A DNA stretch of 64,000 nt from Nocardia pneumoniae NBRC 100136 (lineage in GTDB: Bacteria; Actinomycetota; Actinomycetes; Mycobacteriales; Mycobacteriaceae): the NCBI RefSeq assembly GCF_000308755.1, contig NZ_BAGF01000041.1, forward strand, positions 62,001-126,000, given 5' to 3'. Below, one piece after another: positions 10,967 to 22,656 of the stretch. Under the pieces are notes generated by a model. The model worked only from the letters and a program-made list of their open reading frames with translations, was not told where the DNA came from and made no database searches. Made by a program: the position numbers and the translations under genes. Each line of letters opens with the position of its first letter. Position 1 is the stretch's first letter.

Positions 10967-11195
10967 TTTGCCGGAAGCGCGGCCGACGACGCGAAATGTC
11001 GGCCCTTGCGACGTCAAATGTGGTTCCGAGCAGGTTCGGAGTCGCGATCCGCGACAGATGGCAGTGTCCGTCCGGCTCCCGGCCCGGGGTGATGCCGGTC
11101 CGGTGGGGTGCAGGAAGGCGCTGATGCGCGACGCGGCAGACTAATGCATGATCGCTATAAGTGAGGTCCCGGGGTCCGTTGGAGGACGGTGGCGA

Positions 11196-11615
11196 TCAGG
11201 CCGCGGAACGGCTGCGCAGCAGGCCGACGACGGCCTCGGTGAGACGGATCGGATCGATGGGATGCGCGACCGATGCCTCCGCGCGTGACCAACTGGCCAG
11301 CCAGGTGTCGTCCGCGCGGCCGGTGAGCACCAGAATCGGTGGGCACGGGCTGATTTCGTCCTTCAGCTGCTTGGCGATGCCGAGTCCGCCCGCCGGAGCC
11401 GCCTCGCCGTCGAGAATGGCCAGATCGATACCCCCGGCATCCATCTGGGCGATCACCACGGGAGCGGTGGCCACCTCGAGATACTCGAACGCCGGTAGCT
11501 CCGGGTGCGGCTGCTTGCCCAAGGCCAAGATCACCTGGCGCCGGGTGTCGGCGTCGCTGCTGTACACGAGAACCCGCAGTGGGGTGGAACGAACGGAATC
11601 GGCCACGAACGGCAT
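11196..11615 (-). CDS. Atypical single-domain receiver protein next to nuo
   Basis: A 139-residue stand-alone receiver-like domain with no output domain. It begins with beta-strand LRVLVYSSDADTR, has a candidate phospho-acceptor Asp in DLAILDGEA and a Thr in ILVLTGRADD, but where receivers carry the conserved Lys-Pro it has AHPIDP, so the switch lysine is replaced by His. ATG 11615 was chosen because the fold starts soon after. In mycobacteria a similar small receiver gene (Rv3143 in M. tuberculosis, from memory) sits beside nuoA, so the neighbourhood is conserved. It may bind a partner without classical phosphorylation. Confidence 0.8.
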   Translation of the reverse strand: MPFVADSVRSTPLRVLVYSSDADTRRQVILALGKQPHPELPAFEYLEVATAPVVIAQMDAGGIDLAILDGEAAPAGGLGIAKQLKDEISPCPPILVLTGRADDTWLASWSRAEASVAHPIDPIRLTEAVVGLLRSRSAA

Positions 11616-11764
11616 GGTACGTCCGCGGGGGCCGACCGCGTGGCAGGTTCGCGCAGATCGCCGCCGCGCGTCGGACGGCGGCTCACCGCGCGTCACCGAC
11701 GGTGTCATTTCACCGAAAGCCGATGACAAGCTGTCGATAAGGATCGCCCGGTAGAGTCCGGCGA

Positions 11765-13306
11765 ATGCGGGGAGATATCACGCAGGCCCTCGTCGATACC
11801 GACGCGTGGACCGATGCGATGCTGGACAGAGCCGGGATTCCGGTGGTCGATGTACCGTTCGTGACCATCGGGAGTGGGATCGGTTCGTTCGTCACCTATG
11901 ACACGCTCCGCATCTTCGGTGTGCCGGCGCACGCGATGGCCGTGCTGGGCCCGCAGGAGCACCCGTGGGCGTCCTATGAATACTTGACCAGGGTGTCGCA
12001 GATTCCTCGCTCGGAACGCCTGCGCAGCGACTCCGCCTCCACGCCGGACAACATCTGGGGCTTCCCCTCCTACGCGGTGCGGGAGGCCATCGCGGACAAG
12101 TCGATCACGCCGCTGTGGAACGTTTTCGTCGAACCGATCTTCGCCAACTACTACACCCCGCGGGCTGGCCAGGCGTTCGCGGCGATGGAGCGGGAGTTCC
12201 ACCGCATCGGCTACGCGAGCTCGCTGCGCCGCGGGCACGTTCGCATGGTGCGCAAGCGCAACGGCGGCGGCTATTTCACCATTCTCACCCCGCCCGCGGG
12301 CTCGGCGCCGACCAAGCGCGTCGCGTTCCGGAGCACGTATGTCCATGTGGCGGTGGGTTATCCGGGTTTGAAGCTGTTGCCGGACCTGCAGGAATACCGC
12401 GAGACCCATCGCGATCCCACTCGCGTGGTGAACGCCTACGAGCCGCACGAGCACGTCTATCAGGCGCTGCAGCGGCGGCCCGGCACGGTGCTGATCCGGG
12501 GCAGCGGGATCGTGGCCAGCCGTGTGCTGCAACGGCTCATCGACGACCGGGACGCCTACGGGCTCGACACCCGGATCCTGCACCTGTTCCGCACCTATGT
12601 CGCTGGCTCGCACGGCAAGAACCTCTTCAATCGGCGCAAGGGCGGCCACGGGTGGGCCTACCAGGGCTTCAACTACCCGAAATCGGTGTGGGGCGGTCAG
12701 CTGAAGCAGAAGGTGCGCAATCTGCAAGGCGAGGAACGCGCGAAGGCGTATCAGGAATTCTCCGGCACCAACACCCCGATCAGGAACAATTGGCAGGAAC
12801 AGCTGCGCCGCGGCCGCACGCAGGGCTGGTATCAGGTGATGGCGGGCACGATGCGGGCGCCGCGTCCCGCCGAGGGGCGTCAAGGCGTGGTCGCGACGAT
12901 TCTTCCGGACACCACTGCGCCGCTGCCGTTTCCGCCGCCGACGCAGCCGTTCGACACGACCGTCGACTACATCATCGACTGCACCGGGCTCGAGGCCGAC
13001 ATCCGTGAGCACCGGCTGCTGGCCGACCTGCTCGACCACACCGGCGCCGGGCGCAATCCGATGGGACGGCTGGACGTGGACACCACGTTCGAGCTGATCG
13101 GCACCCGCAGCGGCACGGGGCGGATCTACGCCTCCGGCAGCGCGACGCTCGGCGGGCCGTTCGTCGGTGTGGACACCTTCCTCGGTTTGCAGATCGCCGC
13201 GCAGGAGATCGCCGACGATTTGGCCGCGCTGGGATTCTGCCGCAGGATGGGGCCGCTGCGCTCGACGCGGCAATGGTGGCTGTGGGTGACGAACAAGAAG
13301 ATCTGA
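11765..13306 (+). CDS. FAD/NAD(P)-binding protein of unknown function
   Basis: A 513-residue cytosolic-looking protein. It has two nucleotide-binding motifs: TIGSGIGSF near residue 36 and VLIRGSGIVASRVL near residue 242, the pattern of two-dinucleotide-domain flavoproteins. A late segment (GRIYASGSATLGGPFVGVDTFLGLQIAA) resembles the final FAD-contacting region of such enzymes. A basic, Tyr/Trp-rich stretch lies between (about residues 275-365). I do not recognise a substrate. The stop is three bases from the next gene, and the third gene overlaps the second, so the three form one transcription unit that joins this enzyme to an FHA protein. The start ATG 11765 lacks a strong ribosome binding site. 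Confidence 0.75.
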   Translation: MRGDITQALVDTDAWTDAMLDRAGIPVVDVPFVTIGSGIGSFVTYDTLRIFGVPAHAMAVLGPQEHPWASYEYLTRVSQIPRSERLRSDSASTPDNIWGFPSYAVREAIADKSITPLWNVFVEPIFANYYTPRAGQAFAAMEREFHRIGYASSLRRGHVRMVRKRNGGGYFTILTPPAGSAPTKRVAFRSTYVHVAVGYPGLKLLPDLQEYRETHRDPTRVVNAYEPHEHVYQALQRRPGTVLIRGSGIVASRVLQRLIDDRDAYGLDTRILHLFRTYVAGSHGKNLFNRRKGGHGWAYQGFNYPKSVWGGQLKQKVRNLQGEERAKAYQEFSGTNTPIRNNWQEQLRRGRTQGWYQVMAGTMRAPRPAEGRQGVVATILPDTTAPLPFPPPTQPFDTTVDYIIDCTGLEADIREHRLLADLLDHTGAGRNPMGRLDVDTTFELIGTRSGTGRIYASGSATLGGPFVGVDTFLGLQIAAQEIADDLAALGFCRRMGPLRSTRQWWLWVTNKKI

Positions 13307-13309
13307 GCG

Positions 13310-13753
13310 ATGCTTCCTACCTTGAACGGGCGAATTCAGACCCGTGTTCTCGCGCTGAGCGTGATCGGATTCTTCGTCGCGCTGATCATCACCCCATTGC
13401 TGCCGACCGGATCGCCGAGTATCGGACAGGCGTATCGGGTCACGTTGTCGGTCCTGCTCGCGACCGTTCTGGTCGGCGTGCTCTGGGAATTGCTCTACCA
13501 CTTTCTGCAGCAATTCCGCTGGGAAAAGGACTGGCCGACATTGTTCGGTTTCATCACCATTCTCAACGAGGGCGCGCTGATCTGGGTCCTCGTGCGTTAC
13601 ACCACGGTGGTGCTGCCCGAGCATCTGCGTCCGTCTCCGGCGGCGTTCCTGCTGCAATTCGTCAGCACGTGGATTCTGTTCTGGCTGATCGTGAACGGGC
13701 CGATGCGGGTCGTCTTCCATCGGTGGCGGTTCCAAGGCGGCAGGTTCCTATGA
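13310..13753 (+). CDS. Small four-helix membrane protein
   Basis: 147 residues with four predicted transmembrane helices: VLALSVIGFFVALIITPLL, VTLSVLLATVLVGVLWELLY, a weaker one around FGFITILNEGALIWVLV, and AFLLQFVSTWILFWLIVNG. There is no signal-peptide cleavage site. The loop between helices 2 and 3 is rich in Gln, Trp and Lys. No family recognised. It overlaps the following FHA gene by ATGA and follows the flavoprotein gene by three bases, so it likely anchors or partners them at the membrane. Confidence 0.75.
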   Translation: MLPTLNGRIQTRVLALSVIGFFVALIITPLLPTGSPSIGQAYRVTLSVLLATVLVGVLWELLYHFLQQFRWEKDWPTLFGFITILNEGALIWVLVRYTTVVLPEHLRPSPAAFLLQFVSTWILFWLIVNGPMRVVFHRWRFQGGRFL

Positions 13754-15678
13754 GCGGTCGGATCGAAGTGGTGCCCGGCGCCCATCTGGTGGCGGGCGTG
13801 GGCGGCGCGGTCGTGGTGGTAGCGCATCGGGGCGAGGGCACGGTCACGGCGGACACGGTGGCGGCCAAGACGATGGCGGCCCTGCTCGACATCGTGCGCG
13901 AGGCCGTCGCGCACGACCGGCACCGCAGCGGGCGCGCGGTGGCACGGCTGGCGACGTCCTGGCTGATGAACCTGTCGAACGGGGAAGAGGACGAGGCCGA
14001 ATTCGGGGTGATCACCCCCGTGGAGGATGGCGTCGCGGTGTTCCTGCACGGCGGGGTGACCGCGATTCTGGCCGGATCCGATCGCACGGAAGTGCTCCGC
14101 GGCAGGGACGCTGGATTCACCGTCGACCGGGTGGTGACGCCTGGGCCCGGCCTGGGGGCGGGATTGTTCGTCGACGAGGCGGGGCACGGTGCGGGCTCCC
14201 TGCCGGAGCGCGGGATCTTCGCGCTCGAAGCGGGAACGGCGCCGGGGTCGGGCGCTGTGCTGTGGTCTGGTGCCGTGCAGGGAGCCGATGCAGCGGCGAT
14301 GGGTGGTGTCACCGGGTCGGCGGGAACTCGCGCCGCCGCACCCGTCCGAGAACCGTCATCGATCGGTGGGTCGCATGCGCAGCCGGAACCGCGCATGGGC
14401 GAGGATCGGTCTGCGTCAGATCGCGCGTCCGGACACCGAGCGGCGTCGGGGCACTCGACGGGCGAGACCGAGCCGACAGCGCAACCGCAGCCGAGCGCGC
14501 AACCCTCGACCGCCGACGAAGCGGGAACCACGTCGAAACCTCATCCGATCGCGGAACCGGACTCGGCCGTGGTCTCGCACGATAGTTCCGCACCACACCC
14601 GGACGCCGAACATGAAGACGTGTCCGCACCGCGTCCGATGCCCGGACACGAACCGTCGTCCACCGAATACCAGGGCCGCGAGCGGAAAGCGGCGTCTACT
14701 CCGCGCCCGATGTCCGGACGCCAACGAGTGCCCACAGCGCACCCGGTCCCCGAGCAGAACGCGGCGTCCACACCGCGCCCTAGCCGGGATGACCAATCGG
14801 TGTCCGCACCGCTCCCTTTCTCCGAGCACGAAGCGGCGTCAGCACCGCTCAGTGCCGAGCCGATCTCCGAGGCCGGATCGTCCCAGTCCGAGCCGCCAGG
14901 TCTCGAGCAGATGCCAGCGCCGCCGCGACAGATGAGCCTGCGGAAGGGCGACTCGGGCGATGCCGCAACGGAAGTCGATCTCCAAGCGCGAGCGTCTCGC
15001 GCGGGCATGACGCCACCGGTGGCGCAGCCGGTACCGCCGCAGCCGATCCCGCCGCGGCCGGAGCGCGGCGGCATGCGGCCGGAGCACCGCAACGATCGGG
15101 ACTACGCGATCGCCAACGACACGAACCTCGCCGAGACCGTGGTGCCGTCCGCGGAGGTCGTCGCCGACGCACTCGGGTCCTCCGGTGCGAACACACTGGG
15201 TCATCGGGTGATCGTGCCGGGCTTCCGATGCGCGCGGCATCATCACAACGACCCGCGGGTGTCGTTCTGCGCGGTCTGCGGCATCCGCATGGACCAGCTG
15301 ACCTGCGTGCTGACCGATGGCGTGCGCCCGCCCCTGGGGGTGCTGCTGCTGGACGACGGCACCTCGTTCGTCCTGGACAACGACTGCGTTCTGGGGCGCG
15401 AACCGGAGTACGCGGAGGCGGTCGCGCGCGGCGCGCGCCCGGTGCGGCTGGACGACAGCTCGGGCGGGATGTCCCGGGCGCACGCGGAAGTCCGCCTCAT
15501 CGACTGGGATGTGACGGTGGTCGACGGCGGCTCCACCAACGGCACCCACATCCGCCAGCCCGGCCGTCCGGACTGGATCCGGGCCATTCCCGGCCATCCG
15601 GTCACCCTGTTGCCGGGCGCGCAAATCCAGCTCGGCGGACGTGTTCTCACCTTCGACTCGCCCCATGGCCAGCTGTAG
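13750..15678 (+). CDS. FHA-domain protein with zinc ribbon and long disordered linker
   Basis: 642 residues. Residues 1 to about 165 form a globular domain (MSGRIEVVPGAHLVAGVGGA onward) that I do not recognise with confidence. Residues about 170-460 are low-complexity, rich in Ser, Pro, His, Arg and Glu, with a loose repeat of the type SxHxxPxPxxxH. A likely zinc ribbon follows (C494, then C507 and C510 in FCAVCGIRM). An FHA domain occupies roughly 525-635 with GRE at 549, the phosphothreonine-contacting SRAHAEV and STNGTHIR. FHA domains bind phosphothreonine, so this may respond to a Ser/Thr kinase. ATG 13750 overlaps the membrane-protein stop. Confidence 0.82.
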   Translation: MSGRIEVVPGAHLVAGVGGAVVVVAHRGEGTVTADTVAAKTMAALLDIVREAVAHDRHRSGRAVARLATSWLMNLSNGEEDEAEFGVITPVEDGVAVFLHGGVTAILAGSDRTEVLRGRDAGFTVDRVVTPGPGLGAGLFVDEAGHGAGSLPERGIFALEAGTAPGSGAVLWSGAVQGADAAAMGGVTGSAGTRAAAPVREPSSIGGSHAQPEPRMGEDRSASDRASGHRAASGHSTGETEPTAQPQPSAQPSTADEAGTTSKPHPIAEPDSAVVSHDSSAPHPDAEHEDVSAPRPMPGHEPSSTEYQGRERKAASTPRPMSGRQRVPTAHPVPEQNAASTPRPSRDDQSVSAPLPFSEHEAASAPLSAEPISEAGSSQSEPPGLEQMPAPPRQMSLRKGDSGDAATEVDLQARASRAGMTPPVAQPVPPQPIPPRPERGGMRPEHRNDRDYAIANDTNLAETVVPSAEVVADALGSSGANTLGHRVIVPGFRCARHHHNDPRVSFCAVCGIRMDQLTCVLTDGVRPPLGVLLLDDGTSFVLDNDCVLGREPEYAEAVARGARPVRLDDSSGGMSRAHAEVRLIDWDVTVVDGGSTNGTHIRQPGRPDWIRAIPGHPVTLLPGAQIQLGGRVLTFDSPHGQL

Positions 15679-15748
15679 GCGCGCAGCCTGGGGCGCTGGC
15701 ACGGCTCGGTCGCGTTGTTCGCGCCCGACTGGGTGACGCAGCCCGCGC

Positions 15749-16603
15749 TCAGGCGTGGCGGAAGCGGACGATCCCCGACCATGGGTTGCGCATGGGTTTG
15801 CGCGGGTCGGGCTGCGGCAGATAGGTGAAGGGGCGCAGGTACCAGGGCGCCCGGCGGAACTTGCGCGCGTGCAGCAGCAGGTTCTCCAGCTCGATCGGCT
15901 GCCAGCCGAGGTCTTCGAAGAAACGGACGCCGTTCGGCGGCTCGAACTTCATCGGCGCGTTGGCGAAGGTGTCGCCGGTGCGCATCTTGTGCATGCCCAT
16001 GCTGAAGTCCAGAAGCCACCAAGCGATCTCGGGACGCGCCAGCGTGGTCGCCAGGTCGGTGACGGTGGGCGGGTCGAGATACATCAGCAGCCCTTCGGTG
16101 AGCACCAGGGCCTTCGACGCGCGCGCAGTGACCGGGCCGACCGCGCCGAGCGCTTCGTCGAGGAACTTCGCACGGGCCTCGCGGTCGGCGAGATCGACCG
16201 CTCGGCGGACGAGCACGCAGTGCGGCGCCGCACCGGCCAGCGCGTTGTCCTTCTCCGCGACGATCTCGGGCAGGTCGGCCTCGATCCAGAGGAGATCGGC
16301 GGGCAGATCGAGCCGGTACGGGCGGGTGTCCAGGCCGGCGGCGAGGTTGAGCACGCGGTCGCAACCTTCGGCGATCGCTTTCGCGATCAGGTCGTCGATC
16401 AGTTTGGTCCGGGTGACGATCGGCCAGCCGTTGCGCATCACGGAGGGGGCCGCGTCGGCGATGGCGTGGCCGTGTTCGCCCGCCAGCCGGTCGGCCAGTG
16501 GATCACGGAACAGAGCATCCGGGCGCGCCGTCTCACGCGCTCGATACGCCGCGACCCAGCGCGCGGTGTCCGACACATTGGTCGGTACATTCCCTCCGGC
16601 CAT
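15749..16603 (-). CDS. SAM-dependent methyltransferase, TIGR00027/LCMT-like
   Basis: 284 residues of the class I methyltransferase family that is greatly expanded in mycobacteria and Nocardia. The SAM-binding region reads VLNLAAGLDTRPYRLDLP, followed by WIEADLPEI and later VLTEGLLMYLDP. Substrates of the family are mostly unknown; some resemble leucine carboxyl or O-methyltransferases. It faces the FHA gene, with only 70 bases between the two stops, and stands alone in its own unit. Confidence 0.85.
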   Translation of the reverse strand: MAGGNVPTNVSDTARWVAAYRARETARPDALFRDPLADRLAGEHGHAIADAAPSVMRNGWPIVTRTKLIDDLIAKAIAEGCDRVLNLAAGLDTRPYRLDLPADLLWIEADLPEIVAEKDNALAGAAPHCVLVRRAVDLADREARAKFLDEALGAVGPVTARASKALVLTEGLLMYLDPPTVTDLATTLARPEIAWWLLDFSMGMHKMRTGDTFANAPMKFEPPNGVRFFEDLGWQPIELENLLLHARKFRRAPWYLRPFTYLPQPDPRKPMRNPWSGIVRFRHA

Positions 16604-16653
16604 GCGGCCAGTTTGTCATATCCGGGCCACTGGTTTTCTTCCGCGGGCTGGGG

Positions 16654-19116
<2,463 letters not shown>

Positions 19117-19136
19117 GAACCCTGGGAGGACAAGCC

Positions 19137-19559
19137 ATGTACTTGCGTCACGGAACGTTTTCCTACCTGCCGCCGCTGACCGACGAGCAGATCGCCGCCC
19201 AGGTGCGCTACGCGCTGCTCAACGGCTGGCCGGTGTCCATCGAGTACACCGACGATCCGCATCCGCGCAACGCCTATTGGGAGATGTGGGGACTGCCGCT
19301 GTTCGACCTGGACGAGCCCGACGGCGTGCTCGCCGAGATCAACGCCTGCCGGGCGACTTTCCCGCGGCACTACGTGCGGGTGCTGGCCTACGACGCCCGC
19401 TACACCAGGCAGACAACGGCGCTGAGCTTCCTGGTGCAGCGCCCGCCCGACGAACCCGGTTTCCTGCTGACCCGCACCGAGGGCCCGGACCGCCAGCAGA
19501 AGTACGGCCTGCACTCGTATGCGACCACCGTCCGTCCGGGAGACCGGTATGGCGGCTGA
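19137..19559 (+). CDS. cbbS: RuBisCO small subunit
   Basis: 140 residues, starting [19 protein letters not shown], with the conserved [12 protein letters not shown] core. The C-terminal extension (about residues 110-140, ending VRPGDRYGG) is the beta-hairpin found in red-type small subunits that helps assemble the hexadecamer. The ribosome binding site GGGAGGA precedes ATG 19137, and the end overlaps cbbX by 11 bases. Confidence 0.96.
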   Translation: MYLRHGTFSYLPPLTDEQIAAQVRYALLNGWPVSIEYTDDPHPRNAYWEMWGLPLFDLDEPDGVLAEINACRATFPRHYVRVLAYDARYTRQTTALSFLVQRPPDEPGFLLTRTEGPDRQQKYGLHSYATTVRPGDRYGG

Positions 19560-20565
19560 GCGCAACGGCTCCGGATTCCGTCTGCACCGGCCGGGGGCCG
19601 ACGCTCCCGGCGCGGTGCGGACGGCGCCCGCCGAACCGGAGGCGCCGGAGATCCTCGGCGCGGACGCGGTACTGGATCTGTCGGCCGATATCGCGGGCCA
19701 CGACGTCGAGGAGACGCTACGCAGACTGGATGCCGAACTGATCGGGCTGGCCGCGGTAAAGCGGCGGGTGCGGGAGATCGCGGCGCTGCTGCTGATCGAT
19801 CGGGCCCGGCAGCGGTTCGGGCTGACGTCCTCCCGGCCGACGATGCACATGAGCTTCACCGGCGGCCCCGGCACCGGCAAGACCACGGTGGCGCTGCGCA
19901 TGGCCGAGATGTTGCACGCGCTCGGCTATATCCGGAAGCCGAAGGTGCACACCGTGACTCGCGACGACCTGGTCGGCCAGTTCATCGGGCACACCGCGCC
20001 GAAGACCAAGGAGGCGCTGGCCAAGGCGGCCGGTGGCGTGCTGTTCATCGATGAGGCCTACTACCTGTTCCGGCCGGAGAACGAACGCGACTACGGGCAG
20101 GAGGTGATCGAGATACTGCTACAGGAGATGGAGAACGAGCGCGCCAGCCTGGTGGTGATCTTCGCGGGTTACCCCGACCGGATGGAGCGCTTCTTCTCCG
20201 CCAATCCCGGGCTGTCGTCGCGGGTGGCGCATCACCTGGAGTTCGCCGACTACACCCATGCCGAACTCATGGGCATCGCCGAGCTCATGGTGGCCGCGGA
20301 GAACTTCCGCTTCGACAACGCGGCGCGCGTGGCGTTCAGCGAGTATCTGGAGCGCCGGATGGCCAGGCCCCGCTTCTCCAACGCCCGCAGCGTGCGCAAC
20401 GCGCTGGACCGCTGCCGGTTGCGCCAGGCGAAGCGCCTGGTGGAGCTGCGAAGACCGCTCACCAAGACCGACTTGATCACGCTGACCGACCGGGATGTCT
20501 ACGGCAGCAGCGTGTTCACCGACACCGAGCTACCGGACGGGCCTGCCGCGCGAGCTCCCACGTGA
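19549..20565 (+). CDS. cbbX: CbbX, red-type RuBisCO activase
   Basis: 338-residue AAA+ ATPase that removes inhibitory sugar phosphates from red-type RuBisCO by pulling on the large-subunit C-terminus. Walker [10 protein letters not shown], the pore-loop segment [10 protein letters not shown], Walker [13 protein letters not shown] and the arginine-finger region of [11 protein letters not shown] are present. The N-terminal about 50 residues are longer than in proteobacterial CbbX. ATG 19549 overlaps cbbS by 11 bases with a GGGAG ribosome site; a further upstream in-frame ATG at 19519 lies deep in cbbS and is less likely. Confidence 0.96.
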   Translation: MAAERNGSGFRLHRPGADAPGAVRTAPAEPEAPEILGADAVLDLSADIAGHDVEETLRRLDAELIGLAAVKRRVREIAALLLIDRARQRFGLTSSRPTMHMSFTGGPGTGKTTVALRMAEMLHALGYIRKPKVHTVTRDDLVGQFIGHTAPKTKEALAKAAGGVLFIDEAYYLFRPENERDYGQEVIEILLQEMENERASLVVIFAGYPDRMERFFSANPGLSSRVAHHLEFADYTHAELMGIAELMVAAENFRFDNAARVAFSEYLERRMARPRFSNARSVRNALDRCRLRQAKRLVELRRPLTKTDLITLTDRDVYGSSVFTDTELPDGPAARAPT

Positions 20566-20580
20566 TGAGAACGAGGCGCA

Positions 20581-21675
20581 ATGCCAGAAGGACTGAAGAC
20601 CCTCACCCGCTACACCATCGAGCAGGAGCACCGCCATCCCGGATCCTCCGGTGAGTTCTCCGCCCTGGTGAACGTGATCGCGACCGCGACGAAGATCGTC
20701 GCCAATCAGGTCACCAGGGGCGCGATCGTCGGATCGCTCGGCGCGTCCGAACCGGACAATCTGCCGCCGACCGTGCACCGCAAACTGGACGCGATCGCCA
20801 ACGACATCATGGTCGCCGAAACCCAATGGACCGGCCATCTTTCCGGCCTGCTGTCGGAGCAGATCAGCGAGATTCACCCGGTGCCCGACGTCCATCGGCG
20901 CGGAAAGTACCTGTTGGCGTTCGATCCGTTGGACGGATCGTCGAATATCGATGTGAACCTGCCGGTGGGGACGATCTTCAGCGTGCTGCGCGCGCCCGCC
21001 CGGGTGCGGGGCAAAGACTCCGCGAGCGCTCCCACGGCGGACGATTTCCTGCAGCCGGGCGTCGAGCAGGTATGCGCGGGGTTCACCCTGTACGGGGCCG
21101 CGACCATGCTGGTGCTGACCACCGGCAGCGGGGTGGACGGGTTCACCCTGGATCGCGAGATCGGCGCGTTCGTGCTGACCCACCCGAGGATGCGCATCCC
21201 CGAGGACACGTCGGGTTTCGCGATCAACGCGGCCAATGAGCGGTTCTGGGAACGGCCCGTACGCCGCTACGTGCAGGAGTGCCTGGACGGTGTGGACGGT
21301 CCTCGGGGCCGGGATTTCAACATGCGCTGGGTGGCGTCGCTGGTGGCCGACACCTTTCACATCCTCACCCGCGGCGGGGTCTATCTGTATCCGCGTGACA
21401 CGCGGCCGCCCGCGCGTCCGGGGCGGGTCGCGTTGCTCTATGGCGCCAATCCGATCGCGTTCATCGTCGAACAGGCCGGGGGCGCGGCGACCACCGGCAG
21501 CGAGCGGGTGCTGGAGGTGGTTCCGGATCACGTGCACCAGCGGGTGCCGCTGATCTTCGGCTCCCGCAATGAAGTCGAGCGCGTCGAGCGTTACCACCGC
21601 GAACCCGATGAGGGGCCGAGCTTCGACACCTCGCTGTTCGGGACGCGGTCGCTGTTTCGTCCGGCTCGACGCTGA
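20581..21675 (+). CDS. fbp: Fructose-1,6-bisphosphatase, class I
   Basis: 364 residues. It hydrolyses fructose-1,6-bisphosphate during regeneration of RuBP. The metal and phosphate site reads LLAFDPLDGSSNIDVNLPVG and a later ALLYGANPIAFIVEQAGG matches the class I active-site region. Most actinobacteria use the class II GlpX enzyme for gluconeogenesis, so a class I enzyme inside this operon is likely dedicated to the Calvin cycle. It begins 16 bases after cbbX and is followed after 12 bases by prk. Confidence 0.95.
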   Translation: MPEGLKTLTRYTIEQEHRHPGSSGEFSALVNVIATATKIVANQVTRGAIVGSLGASEPDNLPPTVHRKLDAIANDIMVAETQWTGHLSGLLSEQISEIHPVPDVHRRGKYLLAFDPLDGSSNIDVNLPVGTIFSVLRAPARVRGKDSASAPTADDFLQPGVEQVCAGFTLYGAATMLVLTTGSGVDGFTLDREIGAFVLTHPRMRIPEDTSGFAINAANERFWERPVRRYVQECLDGVDGPRGRDFNMRWVASLVADTFHILTRGGVYLYPRDTRPPARPGRVALLYGANPIAFIVEQAGGAATTGSERVLEVVPDHVHQRVPLIFGSRNEVERVERYHREPDEGPSFDTSLFGTRSLFRPARR

Positions 21676-21687
21676 ACAGGAGAATCC

Positions 21688-22566
21688 ATGTCGGTCAAGC
21701 ATCCCGTCGTCGCGATCACCGGGTCCTCCGGCGCCGGAACGACCAGCGTGACACGGACATTCCAGGAGATATTCCGCCGCGAGGGCATCAACGCGGCCAT
21801 CGTGGAAGGCGACTCGTTCCACCGCTACGACCGCAACGAGATGAAGCTGGCCATGGCCGAGGCGGAGCAGAACAACAATCTGCGGTTCTCGCATTTCGGC
21901 GAGGAGGCCAATCTGCTGAAGGAACTGGAGACGCTGTTTCGCGACTACGGCGAGACCGGGGTCGGGACGGTGCGCCGGTATCTGCACGACGAGGCGGAGG
22001 CCAAGCCGTACGGGCAGCCACCGGGGACCTTCACCCCGTGGGAGGAGTTGGCGCCGGGCAGTGACCTGCTGTATTACGAGGGCCTGCACGGCGCCGCGGT
22101 CACCTCGACGGTGGATGTGGCCCGGTACACCGATCTGCTGGTCGGCGTGGTGCCGATCATCAACCTGGAGTGGATTCAGAAGGTGATCCGGGACAAGACC
22201 GAGCGCGGATACTCCAGCGAGGCGGTGATCGACACCATCCTGCGGCGGATGCCGGACTACGTGACCTATATTTGCCCGCAGTTCTCCCGCACCTACGTCA
22301 ACTTCCAGCGCGTGCCCACCGTGGACACCTCGAACCCGTTCATCGCGCGCAGCATTCCGACGGCGGACGAGAGCTTCGTGGTGATCCGGTTCGCCGACCC
22401 GAAGGTCATCGACTTCCCCTACCTGCTGTCGATGCTGCACGACTCGTTCATGTCGCGGACGAACTGCATCGTGGTGCCCGGCGGCAAGATGGAGCTGGCC
22501 ATGCAGCTGATCTTCACCCCGCTGATCCTCCGGTTGATGGACAAGCGACCGAAGCGTTCGTACTGA
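21688..22566 (+). CDS. prk: Phosphoribulokinase, class I
   Basis: 292 residues. It phosphorylates ribulose-5-phosphate to RuBP, the other step specific to the Calvin cycle. The P-loop is GSSGAGTTSVTRTF, then EGDSFHRYDR and YEGLHGA with the catalytic acidic residues. Length and motifs fit the proteobacterial class I enzyme, not the longer plant/cyanobacterial class. The ribosome binding site AGGAGAA precedes ATG 21688. The operon ends here with a hairpin. Confidence 0.96.
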   Translation: MSVKHPVVAITGSSGAGTTSVTRTFQEIFRREGINAAIVEGDSFHRYDRNEMKLAMAEAEQNNNLRFSHFGEEANLLKELETLFRDYGETGVGTVRRYLHDEAEAKPYGQPPGTFTPWEELAPGSDLLYYEGLHGAAVTSTVDVARYTDLLVGVVPIINLEWIQKVIRDKTERGYSSEAVIDTILRRMPDYVTYICPQFSRTYVNFQRVPTVDTSNPFIARSIPTADESFVVIRFADPKVIDFPYLLSMLHDSFMSRTNCIVVPGGKMELAMQLIFTPLILRLMDKRPKRSY

Positions 22567-22585
22567 GCGGCGACGGACCGGACGG

Positions 22586-22611
22586 ACGCGGTTCGCCGGG
22601 TCGAACCGCGT
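22586..22611 (+). terminator. Hairpin closing the cbb operon
   Basis: A perfect 10-bp stem (ACGCGGTTCG paired with CGAACCGCGT) around a 6-base loop, starting 20 bases after the prk stop. No U-tract follows, which is usual in high-G+C actinobacteria. Confidence 0.7.
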
Positions 22612-22656
22612 AGCATGACCGGTGACATACCGGCCGAGTCCCGAGTGAGGCGACCA

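Noticed and set aside
10238..11017. Longer minus-strand frame across nuoB, nuoA and the upstream region
   Set aside because: It runs out of frame through two clear nuo genes.
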